Source of the DNA: Calditrichota bacterium | GTDB lineage: Bacteria; Calditrichota; Calditrichia; RBG-13-44-9 | Length of the DNA: 15,848 nt | Assembly: GCA_016934605.1 (NCBI GenBank) | Contig: JAFGSO010000318.1 | Span: forward strand, 1-15,848 | Direction: 5' to 3' | Part shown: positions 14,796 to 15,848 of the stretch, one piece after another | Layout: every line of letters starts with the position of its first letter | How positions within the stretch are numbered: position 1 is the stretch's first letter | Made by a program: the position numbers and the translations under genes | The notes under the pieces: model-generated | Seen by the model: the letters and a program-made list of their open reading frames with translations, nothing else | Told to the model about the DNA's origin: nothing | Database searches by the model: none

Positions 14796-15289
14796 GTCTT
14801 TATCTCTGTGCCCTTTGCGCCCTCTGTGGCTATTTCATATGCCACGGAGCACACAGAGGGCGCTGAGAAAGACCCACAATGACGAAAACGGTAAAAAATG
14901 AGGCAGGCATTAAAAATCTTGAGTCTTAAGAATGAGAGGAGATAAAACAAATCATGAGTTGATTCAGTCACCAAACGTTAACCTGAACAGGCAATACCAT
15001 AGACTTTATCTCTGTGCCCTTTGCGCCCTCTGTGGCTATTTCATATGCCACGGAGCACACGGAGGGCACTGAGAAAGATTCACAATGACGAAAACGGTAA
15101 AAAATGAGGCAGGCATTAAAAATCTTGAGTTTTAAGAATGAGAGGAGATAAAACAAATCATGAGTTGATTCAGTCACCAAACGTTAAACTGAACAGGCAA
15201 TACCATAGTCTTTATCTCTGTGGCCTTTACGCCCTCTGTGGCCATTTCATTTGCCACGGAGCACACAGAGAACACTGAGAATGATTCAC
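14796..15289. repeat. 206-bp tandem repeat, 2.4 copies
   Basis: Units begin at 14796, 15002 and 15208, an exact 206-bp period. Units one and two differ at about seven positions; the third is partial (about 82 bp) and more diverged. Each unit opens with a CTCTGTG-rich inverted repeat: in unit one GCGCCCTCTGTG (14817-14828) pairs perfectly with CACAGAGGGCGC (14852-14863), with a nested GTGGC/GCCAC. The rest of the unit is A/T-rich. The unit is too long and the copies too few for a CRISPR array. The long minus-strand frames across it are products of the repetition, not genes. Such CTCTGTG-type repeats may be dispersed elsewhere in the genome. Confidence 0.9.
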
Positions 15290-15311
15290 TTTAAAAAAAT
15301 GAAGTGGACAT

Positions 15312-15349
15312 TCCCGACTCCATGTCAACCTCCGGTTGACCTGTCGGGA
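15312..15349. repeat. Strong nested hairpin, REP-like
   Basis: Outer arms TCCCGAC (15312-15318) and GTCGGGA (15343-15349) enclose inner arms GTCAACC (15324-15330) and GGTTGAC (15334-15340) around a 3-nt loop. The outer and inner stems are separated by 5-nt and 2-nt bulges, giving a 38-nt imperfect hairpin far more stable than the A/T-rich surroundings. No T-tract follows, so it is not an ordinary terminator. It may be a REP/BIME-type element or the end of a small mobile element. Confidence 0.6.
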
Positions 15350-15350
15350 C

Positions 15351-15368
15351 TAAATCATCACTGATTTA
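15351..15368. repeat. Second hairpin adjoining the REP-like element
   Basis: TAAATCA and TGATTTA form perfect 7-bp arms around TCAC, starting one base after the larger hairpin. The close pairing of a strong and a weak hairpin suggests one composite element. Confidence 0.55.
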
Positions 15369-15532
15369 GACAGAAGCATGCGGCCAGATTTAAATTAATA
15401 ACATATCTGATTTTGTACCCTGTTATCATGGAGTTCGTGAATTATTCAGGTTAAAAAACCAGAAAAATATTTTAAGGTGAGATATTGATTTTGTATTTTA
15501 GTAATGTTTATGATTCGTTTTGGAAAACTTTT

Positions 15533-15848
15533 ATGAATAATAAAATTAGTAAACTAAAGCTATCGGCTTTTCAGTTAGCCGGTCATGCCGTCATGGCCTA
15601 TCTGCACAAGGTTAAAATCAAGTTGATTTCCATCGGAAATGAAGAGGAATTTGGAGGTATCTTTGAATGGGAAGATCTGTTCGGTAGAGAATCCTATCCC
15701 CTGGAAACCATGTTTGATGATTTAGTAAAATTCGAAAAAAGTGTCATGATTGTCCTGGCGGGTCCAATTGCTGCATCTCTGGTTAAATATGGAAAAATAA
15801 TCTGGACGGGAGAAGAAGATGCTTATGACCACGCCATGGAAATATTAA
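15533..15848 (+). CDS. M41/FtsH peptidase-like protein without an intact HExxH, C-terminus beyond the window
   Basis: 105 codons from ATG at 15533, open at the right edge. Residues 14-23 (QLAGHAVMAY) align with HEAGHAVxAY of M41 peptidases, but the first His and the catalytic Glu are Gln14 and Leu15; only His18 of the HExxH remains. Further family-like features are ISIGNEEEFGGIF at 33-44, VLAGPIAASL at 74-83 and TGEEDAYDHAMEIL at 92-105, where a third metal ligand Asp is expected (probably Asp96). There is no room for an AAA ATPase domain upstream, so it resembles the small stand-alone M41-like proteins. An upstream in-frame TTG at 15485, preceded by AAGGTGAG, would add 16 residues; the ATG has only a weak GGAAAA. 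A catalytically dead peptidase fold is the best reading. Confidence 0.7.
   Translation, partial: MNNKISKLKLSAFQLAGHAVMAYLHKVKIKLISIGNEEEFGGIFEWEDLFGRESYPLETMFDDLVKFEKSVMIVLAGPIAASLVKYGKIIWTGEEDAYDHAMEIL

Noticed and set aside
14708..15180. Two similar minus-strand frames of 88 and 70 codons
   Set aside because: They lie inside the 206-bp tandem repeat, so their similarity comes from DNA repetition. They lack ribosome sites and cross the inverted repeats.
14796..15289. CRISPR array
   Set aside because: The period is 206 bp and whole units are alike, with no short conserved repeat separated by unique spacers, and no cas genes are present.

Overview
The window comes from a bacterium that I cannot place to species. 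The coding style (many AAA-14/DUF4143 ATPases and very large STAND/NACHT and WD40 proteins, mixed use of Shine-Dalgarno and A/T-rich start regions, moderate GC with strong local swings) suits an environmental, repeat-rich genome, for example from the FCB group or a related lineage; this is a guess. No rRNA, tRNA, integrase, transposase or CRISPR array was found.

Bases 1-11685 are one long minus-strand block. Reading in transcription order (right to left): a 682-aa DUF4062-NACHT ATPase (9637-11685); a 980-aa WD40 protein that carries what looks like the continuation of the same STAND polypeptide (6686-9628, 8 nt downstream); a 303-aa protein (5742-6653) that repeats the linker found at the start of the WD40 protein and then has cysteine clusters and a C-terminus resembling the FtsZ C-terminal domain; a DUF4143 ATPase with its own promoter-like region and palindromes (4180-5376); a cut-off DUF4062 module (3381-3944); a second DUF4143 ATPase (1790-3127); and 17 nt later another DUF4062-NACHT gene that runs off the left edge (1-1772). 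The window therefore holds three DUF4062 modules, two DUF4143 ATPases, one split STAND receptor and one duplicated STAND linker. Such proteins are signalling or conflict/defence ATPases in other bacteria, so the block can be read as a candidate multi-part sensing or defence locus. That role is an inference.

Bases 11686-15532 are A/T-rich and loosely packed: a 101-aa orphan with a very strong ribosome site (12232-12537), a four-helix membrane protein with a DnaJ-type zinc-binding tail (12893-13522), a convergent zinc-ribbon protein with a possible decayed Mrr-like nuclease domain (13641-14426), a possible 57-aa ORF, a 206-bp tandem repeat in 2.4 copies (14796-15289) and a pair of strong hairpins (15312-15368). 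At the right edge begins a protein resembling the FtsH/M41 peptidase domain but lacking the first histidine and the glutamate of HExxH (15533 to end).

GC content is visibly uneven: the DUF4062 modules on the left sit in roughly 50-55% GC DNA, the WD40 gene near 40%, and the spacers on the right near 30%. This patchwork, the paralogous pieces and the truncated copy suggest assembly by duplication and exchange.
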